Assembly: GCA_009869945.1 (NCBI GenBank)
Contig: WIXG01000367.1
Coordinates: forward strand, 1 to 64,000
Reading direction: 5' to 3'
Origin: Mesaphorura yosii
Taxonomy: Eukaryota > Arthropoda > Collembola > Poduromorpha > Tullbergiidae
DNA length: 64,000 nucleotides
Shown here: positions 12,453-25,530 of the stretch, piece after piece
Layout: each line of letters opens with the position of its first letter
How positions within the stretch are numbered: position 1 is the stretch's first letter
Notes under the pieces: model-generated
What the model saw: only the letters and a program-made list of their open reading frames with translations
The model's database searches: none
Told to the model about the DNA's origin: nothing
Translations under genes and position numbers: made by a program

Positions 12453-14772
12453 ATGGCTTCTTTAAGATTGCACAGCTGTAACTCTAAATGTGGTCTGCAA
12501 CATTTCTTATGGATGTGCTTAATATATTGTATACTTTCATTAACGTTATTTTCAAGCGTGATTAACGCAAATATTGCAGTTAAGAAGTTTGAGTACAAAT
12601 ATTCCTTTAAGCCGCCATACTTAGCACAAAAGGATGGAACTGTTCCGTTCTTTGAACATTCTGGAAGTAAGTCAAGGTTGAATTTATGTGCATTATATGC
12701 ATATAAGTGTCATTTAACTGATCTCTTAATAATTTATTAACCTCCAGATGCAATTGCCAGTGAAGAAAACCTCCGTGTCACGCCAAGTCTGAGGAGTCAG
12801 AAAGGTAACGCAAGGCCATTCGTTCATGTACCATTTCATAATTTTGTACCAAAATCTCATTGATTACTATTTTCATAGGCCAAATCTGGTCAAAATTGCA
12901 AACCACATTTGATTGGTGGGAAGTTGAGCTGGTGTTCAGAGTGTCGGGTCGAGGAAGAGTTGGAGCTGATGGATTGGTAAGTACAGAACATACAGAAATA
13001 ACCTTCTAGTTAAAGCTGTAAAGCTAACATGCGATACTTACTAATAGGCATTCTGGTATCGTCAAGAAAGGGGTTATGAAGGTCCTGTATTTGGTACGTC
13101 CGATCAATGGAATGGTCTTGGAGTAATTTTTGACTCCTTCGACAATGACAATAAGCATAATAATCCTTACATTATGGGTATCGTTAATGATGGGACTCTG
13201 CTGTACGACCATCAAAAGTGAGTAAAATCACATCGAGTTAAGGACACTCACTTGCTTACCATTTGGTGTAAATTTTTAGTGATGGTTCCACGCAACAACT
13301 TGCTGGATGTTTAAGAGATTTCCGAAACAAACCATTCCCCGTTCGAGCCAAGATTCAATATTTTAAGAATGTTCTCACGGTATGTAAACTGTACACAAGC
13401 GACATAGACAGCTGCGTCTGACATGCGGAAAAATTTAATCACAATTATGCCTGCTCCATTTATCCAGGTTTTATTCAACAACGGCATGAGCAACAATGAA
13501 GATGACTATGAAATGTGTATGAGAGTTGAAAACGTTTTTTTGCCTTCTCGTGGATTCTTTGGCGTCAGTGGTATGTTCTTCCTGGTTTCACTATACTTTG
13601 TGAAATTCTTAAGTACAGGAGTCAATGAATGCTTGTTTTAAGCTGCCACTGGTGGACTCGCTGATGATCACGACGTGCTTAAGCTTATGACTTGGAGCTT
13701 AACGGCATCAGATGGACTGGTGCCTCCAGCTCAACAAACTCCAAGTCCGGACCAGCAAAAGTTTGACCAGGAATTCCAAAACTATCAACAGCAATTAGAC
13801 AAGAAGAAAGAGGAGTACGTTGACAGTTGACAAAAGCAATTAGACTTGAATACTTTATTGCAAGCCTTTCTAAAATAGGTATCTGAAAGAACACCCCGAC
13901 GAGAAGCAAAAGGATGAAGAAGATTGGTTTGAGGAAGAACAAATTCGTGAGTTACGGCAAATCTTCCAAGGGCAATCGGAGGTCCGAGTGATGATACAAG
14001 GCCTGTCTCGTAAATTGGACGAAATTGTTGGGCGTCAGGAAACGACAATGTCGCTTGTTACGAGTATTCAGGCATCCGGATTTGCTATCGGGCAACAAGG
14101 TTATATTTTAGCTACGTTGTCACATGTGTTGCTTTCAAAATACTAAGACGCGAACAATCTTGCAGGAGGAGCTGGCCAACCATCTGTTGCTGCTCAATCT
14201 CCACCCGCCGGCGGCGGTGCAACAATTCAAAGGCACGAAATTGATGGAATTCTGGCAGCTAGCAGGGAACTGGTTCAAACTACCCGGGAAATGAGGTACG
14301 AGCAATTGCGTTGTGCAATTATGAACCTGCCTTCTTCGTTGGGTCTTCAGGTTGTATCTGTATTACATTGTTCAATTTTTGCAGAAATCTTTTGAGCACC
14401 ATTTCAACCAAGCAAGACCAAGCCGCGTCCAAGCCAGCTAGCTATGGATCGGTAGATTACACAAACAACTTCAATGAGGTAATGATTTTTCTACTTCAAC
14501 AGGCATCAGTGCCATTCTTTACTTTCATAATACTCTTCTCCTTTCAGATACGAGAAGGTCTGAACGTAGTCAAGAGGGACATGTCCATAGTTTCCCAAAG
14601 AGTGAATTCTCAGCCTGTTGCTGCCGGGCAGTTTCAACCTGGAAGTTGTCCCGAAGTTAGTTGCGTTTCAGCAACATTATTTATTGGAGTGACAGTTCTT
14701 CAGATAGCTGCCTTTTTAGGATATTCTATGTATAGGAACAGCAAAGAGAACCAGGCTAAGAAATTTTACTAG
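12453..14772 (+). CDS. LMAN1: ERGIC-53 / LMAN1 L-type lectin cargo receptor
   Basis: A mannose-binding cargo receptor cycling between ER and Golgi. Eleven exons (12453-12666, 12748-12804, 12879-12976, 13048-13217, 13280-13379, 13468-13570, 13643-13814, 13879-14099, 14166-14295, 14385-14478, 14548-14772) join in phase to 527 aa, close to the human length of 510. There is an N-terminal signal sequence of about 45 residues ending SSVINA. The L-type lectin domain (about 48-275) shows the family blocks DGLAFWYR, GVIFDSFDND and the sugar-site end TWSLTASDG. A Gln/Glu-rich coiled-coil stalk, one membrane segment (about 490-515) and a 12-residue tail ending KKFY follow. The tail keeps the dilysine retrieval signal, but the final aromatic pair is FY rather than FF. 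The ATG at 12453 is the first that gives a signal peptide. Confidence 0.95.
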
Positions 14773-16169
14773 TTAGTCAGTGTAATGAATATAGAATAAT
14801 GTGAATGGACTTGATGTAAGAATGGCACGTGATATTAAGACATAATCATTTTAACTATTTTGAACATGCAAAAGTTCCCTTTGAGATTTTTGGGTGTTAC
14901 CGTCGATGCGTTAAGCAGATTCAACATTAAAATGTTGTGCCAATGCATTTTGAGCGAAAGAATCCAGCATAGTTTCACATCGAGCAATTGTACATTCGTA
15001 ATCAAACCAGGGCCCTGAGATTACTGAGAAATTGAATGCTGAATGAAACGGCAGGAAGACTGTCACGAAAGTAGTTAATCTTGAATTAAATTAACTGGAC
15101 AGCATCCTGAATCTTGCCCCCACTCGCGAAATAGACTAAGGAATTGTAATTGGTACTATTTATATTTAATGTGTATATTTTGTGTACTTCACTTTATTCA
15201 GGGGATAACATTTAGCTGGTACGTACTTTTGTGCTTCTGTCATTCATGGTGCAAGGAAAGCATTATTTATGTTGTACTGGAATTCAGGTTTCTCAACACC
15301 AATGAGTTTTGTTCATGTTCCCAATTTCTGAATCGATAAGTCATACCCTCATGAGTTTAGCTCTAATTACAGACCTTACAGATTATTATTTAAAGTATTA
15401 ATGTGCTAACACTAACAGCGTTTGTTCACTTTATGTTTGTGTTGTCAAATAAAAGTTCATTGTTGCTCACTCCAGAATTACGGGCTACCCACACTTTCTA
15501 TTCAGCAAATACTGGAGTCCTCGCTGTGATGCGTCATTTCTCGTCGCAGTCTCGTTGGCTCTTGACACGTGCCTCATTTTCATTTTCAAGAAAATGCGAT
15601 GTCTATGATAAAAATATCTTTAATTACATTTTGTCCGGTTTGTATTTGTGGCACGTTTCGCAATCTTGGAAAAGAAAGTGCTGATTTGTATGAGCACGAT
15701 GGCACGAGCACTCAAAAGAATTGGTTTTGATTTTCTTGAGGCGTCTTTGTCGTCGCGATCTCTTTGTATCCCAACTTTCCGATAATCCACAGGCTGCTCT
15801 CACGTCACGAAACTAATTATTGATATTGCCCATTTTCTCAGTATTGAGGATCAATGCATCAGAATTTTACAAATGCCAAAAGAGACATGCGAGTGATTCT
15901 GATTTCTGCGGGGTTGGATTACAAACCTGAGCCAAATACAAAGTAACCATGGACAAAAACAAAATTCTACTGCTGTACAGCGAAAGACGAGAATAGATAA
16001 GGAAAAATGAAGACGCAATTACCTTCCAGAGATGATCAGGCCCATACATTGCAATGATGTGTCAGTCGCAGTTCTAAAATACTCGCAATGGATGAAGTCC
16101 ATGACCGACCACCATGCATTGTCACAGGCCGCGAACGTCCTCCGCGTCCAACGGCTTCTGATCCCGAAC
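14773..16169. other. Intergenic; no gene seen
   Basis: LMAN1 3' side followed by the upstream region of the trissin gene. A 93-codon open frame at 15403-15684 has no homology that I recognise and no splice context, so I treat it as chance. An AATAAA lies at 15448-15453. Confidence 0.4.
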
Positions 16170-16176
16170 TATAAAA
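16170..16176 (+). promoter_or_regulatory. TATA box upstream of the trissin gene
   Basis: TATAAAA lies 142 bp upstream of the trissin start codon, inside a locally GC-richer stretch. Initiator-like TCAG sequences follow at about 16188 and 16238. This fits a short-leader neuropeptide promoter, but is called from the motif and position alone. Confidence 0.4.
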
Positions 16177-16311
16177 TGCCGCTGGCATCAGATACTTGAT
16201 TCAAATAGGAGTTTGCTTCACCAATGACCGGTTGCATCTGTCAGAATTCATCTTGGAGAGACTTGTCCGTTTTAAGTGGCCGTTAGTCGCCATTTCCCAA
16301 ACTTATTAAAG

Positions 16312-16919
16312 ATGAAGGCGATTTCTCAAGGAAACGTCTTCCTTCTTTTCGCTTCGTGTAAGACACTTTTAATTATATTTATAGTAAATGGGCTAATCTT
16401 CATTAATTCTGCGGTGTATCATTCCATCTTGTCTCTGTCTCCACAGTCTTTTTCGCCACCACATTCATCATCCTGCAATCCCAGTCGTTGATCGACTCCG
16501 TCGCCAGTTCAGACGTTCTGGGCGGGCTGGGCGTTGAGGGCGGTTGTGATTCTTGTGGGAAAGAATGTTTCAAAGTTTGTGGTCTGCGATCATTTCGAGC
16601 GTGCTGTTTCAACTATATCAAGAAGAAACGAAATGGTGGCGTCGCACCGGGATTCTTTGGTGAATACCTTCTCGACGAAGGAGCGAGTAGTGCTGGCGGG
16701 GCCGCCAGCTACCCAGAAGATAAAAAGTTTCACGATTATAACAGTAATAAGAATCTCAGATTAATCTATCCATTGCTGACACGTTCACAGGATCTCTTTT
16801 ACAGAAATCATCACTCTCAACCGCCTGATGGAGCCCCATCAGAAGAGTTAGTTCAACCCGGGAACCACATTTCTGACGAACGAGGTTTTGTGTCTGAAGG
16901 TGCGTCCTATGATTCGTAA
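16312..16919 (+). CDS. Trissin: Trissin neuropeptide precursor
   Basis: Precursor of trissin, the six-cysteine neuropeptide that in Drosophila activates a dedicated GPCR. Two exons, 16312-16357 and 16447-16919, give 172 aa. The first exon plus the start of the second encode a hydrophobic signal peptide (FFFATTFIIL). The mature region reads CDSCGKECFKVC then CCFNYIKKKR. All six cysteines sit in the trissin pattern C-x2-C-x3-C-x3-C-x7-CC, and the CCFNY block is characteristic. KKKR is a prohormone-convertase site. The remaining ~100 residues are a Ser/Gly-rich spacer without a second clear amidated peptide. An AATAAA lies at 17202. The six-Cys pattern makes the assignment strong; processing is inferred. 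Confidence 0.9.
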
Positions 16920-17264
16920 TGGGACAAAGTACTGTATTAACTGATCAAAGCAGCTTAAAACCTAACATAAGTTCAATCTGCAAACAAACATGTAATATAA
17001 GTGAATAACTAGAAATGACAGATGAATAATTCTCTGTCATCTCCTAACCTTCGTGTGATTAACCTGTTGTAGCTATGATGAAATGTAGAAATCGAATTTC
17101 CGTTATCAACGGTTGTAGAAAAATGTAAGAAGTTGAAGTTCAGGCAAATCTGCAAGACTGCAGCACCTGACTAGCAATTGATTAGGCATAGTAAATTCCT
17201 TAATAAATGCAGCTATGAGATCAAATCATGCATAAATCGAGACACTTTATTCGGACTACCAAAT
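16920..17264. other. Convergent 3' ends of the trissin and F-box genes
   Basis: Trissin's AATAAA (17202-17207, plus strand) and the F-box gene's AATAAA (complement of 17246-17251) lie only about 40 bp apart. The two transcripts meet tail to tail here. No other feature is seen. Confidence 0.55.
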
Positions 17265-19128
17265 TTAGACCACGCATATTCGGATTCGTACACAGAATGC
17301 GTTTAGTTTACAAGCCACTGCAGTGAAGCTCCGATGTAAACATTGAAATGGCTGAAATTTCCTGAGAAGTACACGGAATGAACGTGACACTGTTGCAGGA
17401 TCCGGTTCTTCTGCAGCGTTTGATCTTCGAATGACCACGCATCGCCCCGCATCACCTTCGAACCTGGCATTTCTTCCCACCATCGTCTTTACAGACTCCA
17501 GAAGATCTTGCATGCATTGTGTATCGTCGTTGATGTTGCAGATGGTCAGAATTTCCAAACGCTGTAATTTATCAAACACTGCTAGGAAGTAATTGCACGA
17601 TTGTAGAGTCTGTACGAGGCACGTCAGGTTGAATTGAGCGAGATTTGGGAGGCAAGTAATCCAATCCATAAGAAATCCGTAGGCGAGTTCATAATCTTGT
17701 GAATGCTTCTCGAAATCTTCTACATCAGCGTCGACGTGCAAGTAAAGAGACTTCAAGCTGCTCAGGCATAAATGTTTCGTTTCGTCATTCTCGCCCTGAT
17801 CCTGGTCACAATTTACCGATATTAAATGCTTTTTCAAGCTGGTCATCATGTCAGGAGTAACTTTGAGACGCAGATGAAGGCGATTCAGGTTCTGGCAAGA
17901 ATTCAACCAAGAGAATTTCTCCAGGCAGTGACCAATGTCTAGAACTTGTATTGTGCTTGCATTGTTCTGCACGATGGTCTCGAGCGTTGTGCAATCATTG
18001 AAATCGTGGCTACCGAATTTTAGGACGCATGAATGCAGCGCTTTGAAATGACGGAAGATTTTCCTCGCATCTGCATCGAAATATCATTCAGTATATTTAC
18101 AGCATTGCCTTTGAAGTCCTCACCTTCGCGAAACTGGTGGAAATCTGGGCCACCAACATTGCTAATGATTACTTTCAAGGTTGAAACACGACACAAATGC
18201 ACAAAGTGCGACAGGATCCCGACGTAGTCGCTTGTATTGGTAACCATCCCAAAATTCTTGATCGTGCTTCCGTGTCCGGCAAGAAATGTCCCGAATGCGA
18301 CGTTCAGTTTTTGTGCAATGCCAGGTGGCAAAATGTTGGTGCTTGCCGAGTTGCAAAGACAGACACTGAACATCTTCAGATTTGGCAGATGAAGAAGCCT
18401 CAGCAATGCAGATAAACTCTTCAAATGCTCCTTGAGACGAGAAATGCATCCATCCCGCCGTGAGACACGCCTTGAAATTGCAATCTAAGACAAAATTACA
18501 GGTTTACATGGAATTTGCGTCCTGGAGCTGAACTTTTAGCGACAAACCGTGAATACGGTGACGTTTCCGTATTCTAATCGTCCGACATTTCCCATCTGCC
18601 ACGCGCTTATGTTGCTGAATGAGTAGTCTCGGATTTCTAGATGTCGAACTGACTGGCAAAGATACCGAAGCACTCTAAATACAGTGGTGGCATTGTTCCC
18701 AGACTCAATGATGAGTTTAGAACAGGGAAGCACACAACTCCTTCTCGACGAGTAGACTGGCAGCTGTAGCTTGTCCACATTTGAAACTGTTATTGTACCC
18801 AATTTGGAGATGGTGTCTGCCTGGAAAATATTCTTCAATCGAGCCAAGTTCCCATCGTTCATTGAGCAGTTTGGCCTGAAATCATGCAGCAGCGCAGAAA
18901 ACCATCGTGAACAGACGAGACGTGCATTCAGTTGATCGGATACTGGAAGCCGTGAAAGAATCTCCGACACCATCTGCAATCCAATCACAATCGCAACATG
19001 GCTTAGCGATCGACTCTCATAATAAATACGTGCAATTACAATGAAATCGGTTGCCTTACTTCTGGCGGCAAGTCATTAAAGGTGATGGCGTTCATCGCGA
19101 TATTCTTATTTTTAATCGTGCTAGACAT
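17265..19128 (-). CDS. F-box protein with LRR-like repeats
   Basis: A probable substrate adaptor of an SCF (Skp1-Cullin-F-box) ubiquitin ligase. Four exons, 19128-19060, 18973-18548, 18484-18124 and 18070-17265, join in phase to about 553 aa. The F-box spans the first intron: NDLPPE from exon 1 then MVSEILSRLPVSD and LVCSRWFSALL from exon 2, near residues 18-55. The rest is rich in leucine-spaced strands typical of degenerate LRRs (LNRLHLRLKV, LKSLYLHVDA, LEILTICNIN). The intron between exons 3 and 4 is short (GTGAGG...ATGCAG, 53 bp). The exon 2 donor GTTTGT is non-consensus. The last ~60 residues look unlike the LRR part, so the 3' end may be mis-spliced here. The target is unknown. Confidence 0.75.
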
Positions 19129-20553
19129 CTGTCAACAGTCTGGCAGAGAAAGGCGGTACAGGAGCAATACACGTTAGTAGTTTTTCACTGCAGTGTAATT
19201 TAATTGAGTCTCTAATTATTGATTATTTACGTAATCTGGTAGAGTGGTATTCGCTTTCAACTTTGTTCGTAACTTAATAATAATGCTTATCTTCATTTTC
19301 GGTTTGATGCGTTCAAGACGATGTTTTGAACGGCAGTGGTTGACTTGGCATTCATGTTATTAATTGACGGCTCCAACATGATCTTTCATTTCGCGAACAT
19401 TGTCGTTGTACTCCATTGCATAATTATTATTGCATTGATAAGAAAAGGAACACTGAAAAATGCTAATTATGCTATGGAGTGATGTAACTAATGACATTGT
19501 TTGAAAGTATGACTTTAACTGAATCTTATCAACTTATTACGACACAGTAGCGTTTGGCTTTGTGTCAACGCAGAGAGCACGCATTTTGAAGCCTTTTAGT
19601 CCTTTCGTGTCCTTTCCTTTCATGTACTATTATTCAAACGTTTTGCGAGCCGTTTGTTTGCCGTAAAGTGGCAGCGTTAAATGTGGCTACAATACCTTGC
19701 TAGTATTGTGGCTTTCACCACGTGTGGCTCTTGTCTTTCTCTTCGAAATGAACAAAGCAAGAAGCATTGTTGTACAGTGCTGGGTCTGAACAGAGCCCGA
19801 CCCGGGCCGACGAGAGCCGGGCATTTCTGCTACAAGCAAGCCTTAAAGCCACATTGTATGGTGAGCTAGGAGAGGGTTGTCTGAGAGTCGAACTGAGCCT
19901 CGACCTGTTTAAGGATCAGCTCATTAAAAGCAAAAGCGAAAGCAGGAACCCTGACTCTCTAGCACGCGAGTGTGTCTACCAATTCATTATATTGCAACAC
20001 ACGGGCGCACTTTCTCCAACCGACCGACCAACGAACAAGACCAAGGCTTTAAAATGCAATATTTTTCTCCTTCTACGCTCACGTTCATCTCATCACAATA
20101 GGAATCCCAGATCCAAGATGTATTGCGAAGCGCATTCGATCTGATCGTGCGACCGTGCTCTTTTCCAGACTCTCGGCCCTTGTCTACGTGCATTTTATCG
20201 TTTTGGCTGCTGTTGAAGTTGGATCAATACTTCAGCATGCAACGCATTTCTCCTAAGACCTCCAAAAATATTTTTCTGTTTCAGACAGGGAAGAATGGCA
20301 GAGGCAGGAATCTCATTAAGACACAGACTACGGACACGGACAGCCTCAAGTATGCAATAATGGAAGGGAAGAATTCGCCAAGGTCACCTTCCATTCATCT
20401 TATTTCATTACTCCGAGCCTCAGAATTTCGTAATTCGAGTAATTTCATTAGTCTAAGAGTTCAGTCCCAAATTGTGAGTGGGCAGCGAGGTTGTGAACGT
20501 GGAACGTGCTTTTGCCAGACACACACGAATTAATAATTCAGTTGAATGCAATT
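19129..20553. other. Intergenic between divergent genes; no gene seen
   Basis: The shared upstream region of the F-box gene (-) and the tetraspan gene (+). It presumably holds both promoters. The only open frames are short and protein-unlike. Confidence 0.4.
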
Positions 20554-23500
20554 ATGGTTCTGCGGAGGTTGACTCCGTCTGCAGCTGCAGCTCCTTCGTC
20601 GTCCTCTTCTCCGGCTGGTGCCAGCGCCAACGCCAACTCCAATCCAGCAAATGCTGAAACGACCGATCAAGCGTCAGCACCAGCGCCAGTACCAGTTGCA
20701 AGTACGACGGTAGTCACTTTTGGCACCACAACCTTGTGCGGTGGTGGTCCAAACTCGCCCGGGCAGGCACAACCGGACTTAGCAGGAATATTCTCGGTGG
20801 TTTTTAATCGAAATCGTCAAAATCAGCTGCAGCAACAGCGACATCAAGTTTCTTCGATGTCTGGTGGTCATTCGGGGTCGGGCCCTGGGCCAGGAGCAAG
20901 TAGCTTGAGTCTGATCATGCACCCGCATCCGCCGCACGCACACCTTCACCATCATCATGGCCATGGTCTTGGCCACCACCACGACTTTGGATCCAGTGGC
21001 AGAGGCAGTCGGTGGCCTTCCTTCTCCATGTCCTCCTCACGCTCCTTCTGGACAAAATACTGCCTCCTGTGCACAATCTGTGGGTCGGCTGCTACAATAC
21101 TCGCAGGTATCTTCCTAATCATCGCGGTCCTGTTCCGGTACTACACCACGTCAATTTATTACTTTGAGACGGTGCCAACGTACATTCCAGCCATTCTTGT
21201 AAGTGGATTTTGTAGAATGCCGTTAACATTTTGAATGCTCAAGGTTGAAAAGTCTTTAAAAGTTCACGTCGTTATTAATTACGTTTGGTTAGTTGTCGAT
21301 TTGCGGCGTGAGCACAATCGCGTTCTCATGCAAGAGAAACCGGAACATCATTTTGGTAAGTTTATACCATGGCTATTATTCAATTTTTCGAACACACGTG
21401 GCAGTATGATCAAATCGAATCGCAATCCTAGTTGAGAATCACAGCTTGCTGGTCGCTGGTCAGCGCTGCTCTGTCCTCGGTCATTACGATCACCACAAGC
21501 CTCATTCACATGAATCGACTACAAACGCTGAAGGAGTGCGTCTACAACAAGAATCCACCCAGCTGCACTTGTTTCGGGCACTCGTACGGGCTAGAATCGG
21601 GACTCGGGATGTACAACACGAACGACGTGAACAGCCTGTCTTTGTCGTCAGGATCGCTATCGACGAATGGAAACGGCGGTGGTGCTACTGAGCGTACGTT
21701 TGGGTCCACGCATCCTTTGCGTTCGTTGAAATTGATTGATTGAAATTGCGTCCTGCTTAATTTCAGCTCTTCACTTTGTGTTTGAGAATACGGTCGATTG
21801 CGATGTCATTCACGGAGCACTGTATTCGTGCCTTCGTGCTGTTTTTGCAATCTCCGTCGTTGCCGTGCTCCTCTCCATCTTCCTCTGCATGCTGCTCTAT
21901 CAGCTAATCGGGTTAGACTCCAAAATCATATTACAAGAAACATGCGGAATGCGAGCACAATAAACAATTGAAAGAGGTTCTTCATTTTGTGTACTTTCCA
22001 GACACGAACGGAAAAAGGCTTACTGGTCAAGAATTCGACGAATCAATTCGGACTGGAGCACAGACTTCTTGGCTTGCTTGCCCAGGTGAGAGGACTTACG
22101 ACTCTCTTGTAACTTTGAGTCAGTCCCGCTCAACCGCCTATCTGTATCAAGCAGCATAAAATGACATAATGCCAAAATAGGAATTGGCGTTCTACTCGGA
22201 AGAACTCGTACTCACTTTCTAATCTGTTTTAACTTTCTCGCAGAACTCTTCCTCGTGAGCGATCCGGTCTGATGCCTCTCATTTTGACACCGCCAACATC
22301 GCTGGGCCTAGGTTCAACGGGTCCAATTCTGCACCATCTGCCTTCAAACTGGGGGCCTCCTCCACCGTACGAGGCAAGCGCGACCACCGCGTCTGCCAGC
22401 AACTCGCAAGACGATCTGATGCTTCCAGCTGTTCGTCGAACAACGTTAAATGTGGCTCCCTTTCTGCAGCCAAGAGCTTATCAGTCGGCCTCAGGACTCT
22501 GCTCGTCACAGCGATTCACTGGGGTGCAGGGAACCAGCTCGACAGGCCTCAACATTTCTTCCCCGAGCACTCCGAGCTCAAATTCCAACCTGAACGCAAT
22601 TCTCACGGGTAGCTTTCCGTTCAGTCCAACGATTACTTCGCTGTCCTCGTTCACGAGTAACACGGCCACAACTTCTGCGCCCCTCACCGGAGCCGTCGCG
22701 AAGAACAAGCCCAACATTCCAGCATCGTCCTCGTTTTACCATCCAAATCTGCATGACCAGAGCGCGGCTTCCTCTGCCAGCATCGAACCGGACGAGGAAA
22801 ATGACGAGCGACAGTTCCACTTGCAACAAATTAAGTTGGATCGTCGCTCAAATTTCGTTCCACCAATCCTGATGCAGAAACAAATGACTCTTCGGGAATC
22901 CAAAATCAGCATTTCAAGTGATAGTGATAATTTGTACTCCATTGAAGAGGACCTGTTTAAGGAGCCGACTCGCGACAAGGACCTCGAAGCGAAGATTAAC
23001 AATCAGATTATGCAGCTGCTGTTGTTAGAAGAGGAAAGAGATGCAAAAGTGAAAGCTGCTGCTGGCATTGCTGGTACTGCTACCCTTGCCGTGATGGAAG
23101 ACATGAGTAAAAGTAGTTCAATAGTGACGCTACAAAATGACGACGACGAGATTGATCAAGACAATTTAGAAGAAGATAAAAGTAGTACCATTACTGGTAG
23201 TCGTGTAATTAGTTCCCTTCCTTCGAGTCCCTTCCTGAACAATGTAAAGAAGTACATTCGTGAAAGGACAAATAGTTTAAGGATCGTCGGATCGAGCCCA
23301 CTGTTTACGAGGAGAGGAATAAGGCAAAGCATGCGAAATTATACTGCGCTTGGCACAGGTGGAAGTTTACGAGACCGACTTAATTGCAATCCGATTCCAC
23401 GAACATGCCATTTGAATCCAAATTACTCGTACGACGCGGACGAGACGGAGAATTCCACGCTGATGAAATCCACGACAAAAGATTTCGTGCAAGAAAGTGC

Positions 23501-23648
23501 CAAGAACGGAAATATTCCAGAACCTTCTCTTGATTCCGTAATGAAAATACGATGTGGTTCTAATCCAATCATTTCCACGAAAGTATTACTGAAGTCTCGA
23601 AGTTTGCCAGGCACTCCTTTGAAGAAACTTAGAAGAGATAAACTGTAA
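20554..23648 (+). CDS. ENTREP/FAM189-like four-TM protein with PPxY motif
   Basis: A four-TM protein with a long cytoplasmic tail, best matching the ENTREP (FAM189) family, endosomal adaptors that recruit WW-domain ubiquitin ligases through PPxY motifs. Six exons, 20554-21198, 21293-21355, 21432-21693, 21767-21911, 22002-22085 and 22244-23648, give 867 aa in phase. The N-terminal ~165 residues are low complexity (Ala/Ser, Gln, Gly, and a His-rich run near 130-155). TM1 is near 168-190, TM2 spans the exon 1/2 junction, TM3 is in exon 3 (VSAALSSVITITTSL), and TM4 is near 344-368. Between TM3 and TM4 lies a Cys-containing loop (CTCFGHS). The tail has PPPPYE near residue 440 and many Ser-rich stretches. 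The 63-nt exon 2 is needed to complete TM2. The family name rests on topology, loop cysteines and PPxY, so it is tentative. The poly(A) signal is at 23860. Confidence 0.7.
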
Positions 23649-25530
23649 CTTTTAAGCAGCTGAAGAGTGATCCATCATGAGATTATTGTCGAGGCATTTA
23701 GTCAACGTTGTTAACCACACATCCAATATCTAGAAAACATAGTCCAGCCACATCAATCATTAGTCCTTAGTAATTTAAGTACAACATTGTTAAATCGATT
23801 TATTTTCGATAACCTTTGTTGTGGTAGCGTATATTAACTTTTGGAATTAATGAATTAACAATAAAAGGTACGAGGTAAACCAGACCGAGAATCAGCATCA
23901 TTTCGTACTCTCATTTGAACAGCAATTTGATCGTTGAAACCTGATTGAGTAGTGAGAGTTTAATATGGGATTGAGAACGATGAAACGCAGCTGCTTTATC
24001 CACTTTATCCAGCTAACACATTTGCTGCCTAAAAATCTTGAAGCATATTTCAATGCAAATGCCAGTGGCACTAAATTGGCTGGTGCCGTGCAAAAAGTTA
24101 AAGCTTAAATGCACTAGGCTGCGCTACCATTTAATGAGGGGTGAAACTACGCCAGAGAAAGAGGGCTCCTTCATCGTGTACTGCTACTTCTGAGATTAGA
24201 ACGGTTCCGGCTTCAATCCATCACCATGAAACAGGATGCATAAAATTCTCAATCACGAACCCTGTGGAAGAAAGAGCAGCAGTGTATGATCACCGCGCAA
24301 ACAACAGCGGCAAAGATTTAATTAATTTACATTCAGGAGGTAGGGAAGGAGGATTACAACTGAACTGACGACTTGCCTTGCTCTAACGTGTATTTCGCCC
24401 TCGCCGACATCAACTCATGCGCAAATAAAATTAGCATTACCGATCTCCTAATTCGCTAGTTGCTTGTTCCATTCCAAACCATATTGCACCGAGTCAAATG
24501 AATTCTTTCTAGTAACAAAAATGAACTGAAGCTCTACAAAATTAAGCTTAAATCGAAATAGCAATTTTTATTTGAACACAACACTTTACTACTTATATGA
24601 TAGTCTTAGCAAGCACTTGCATGAATTTAAAAATTAAGCCAAGTTAAGTCAACTATTTTTAATGTAGCTTACGTTTTATGGAGCACGCTAAGTTTTTACC
24701 TAAGCTAAACCAGAGAAGAAATATCTAACTAATATTTAACAGAAAGAAGAAACAAGAATTGAGTAGGTCTGAAAATAAGAACGTAATTTGTTAATTACTG
24801 TATAGCATTAGTGTTATGATATGTATGAATTCATATCTTTAGTTATTCAGGGTAAAATATAGCCCAAAGACGGTTTTTGTTGTCCTTTTCGTTTGTTATT
24901 CAGTGTCAAAGGTCACAGTTTCCAAATCGAAACTCAAAATAAGGCAAAATCCAGCGGATAAGGTAGCAGGAAACGCAAGTCAGTACCTTAGTGTACTTTT
25001 CCGGACGTGCTGAAATAAAAAAAATTAAGAAAACTCATAAACGAAAAAGAAAACCAAGGTTAAATTCATAATTAAATCCATTTTACACATGCAAGGCAAG
25101 GCACATCAGAATTAAGCTAAGCTTCAGAAAGGCAAAAAGGCAAAAAGATGTAAATTAGGAAAGTTGTTTAGCAAGCTCAATTAATACTGGAACATGCCAG
25201 TTTCAAGGTGTATTTTTCTAAACCCCGGACTTCGTTATCCAGCCAAAGGCAAAGTCAGACAATGGTCAGCTCGAGTTTGGAATTGGTGTGGGCAGTAAGG
25301 AATGAACAGGTGATCCAGTCCTTGAAGGTCAGACAGCAGTAGGCAAGGTAGCAGGTGCGCGTGCGGCTCAATTAATTAGTCGGGCCTGAAGCTGTTAATG
25401 GGTAAACAAAGGAGAGGGTTCAAGGTTAATTAGGAAGTGCAGTGCTGCAGGGATAATTTACAATGACCCGTTTCGCATACACATTTGCATATGCAACGCT
25501 TGCAGCTAATTATGATAATTCATGTTTTAA
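23649..25530. other. Intergenic; no gene seen
   Basis: The tetraspan 3' UTR (AATAAA 23860-23865), then AT-rich sequence running to the GPD1 stop codon. I see no exon, repeat array or RNA gene. Confidence 0.4.

Noticed and set aside
15403-15684. 93-codon plus-strand open frame downstream of LMAN1
   Set aside because: No recognisable domain, no splice partners and biased composition; most likely chance in an intergenic gap.
20680-21010. Possible microsatellite in the His/Gly/Gln-rich region
   Set aside because: The low complexity is in the encoded N-terminus of the tetraspan protein with varied codons; it is not a simple DNA repeat array.
21235-21435. Alternative exon 2 frame of the tetraspan gene (66 codons)
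   Set aside because: It would replace the clean TM2 sequence with a hydrophilic one. The 63-nt exon 21293-21355 joins in phase on both sides and completes the four-TM topology.
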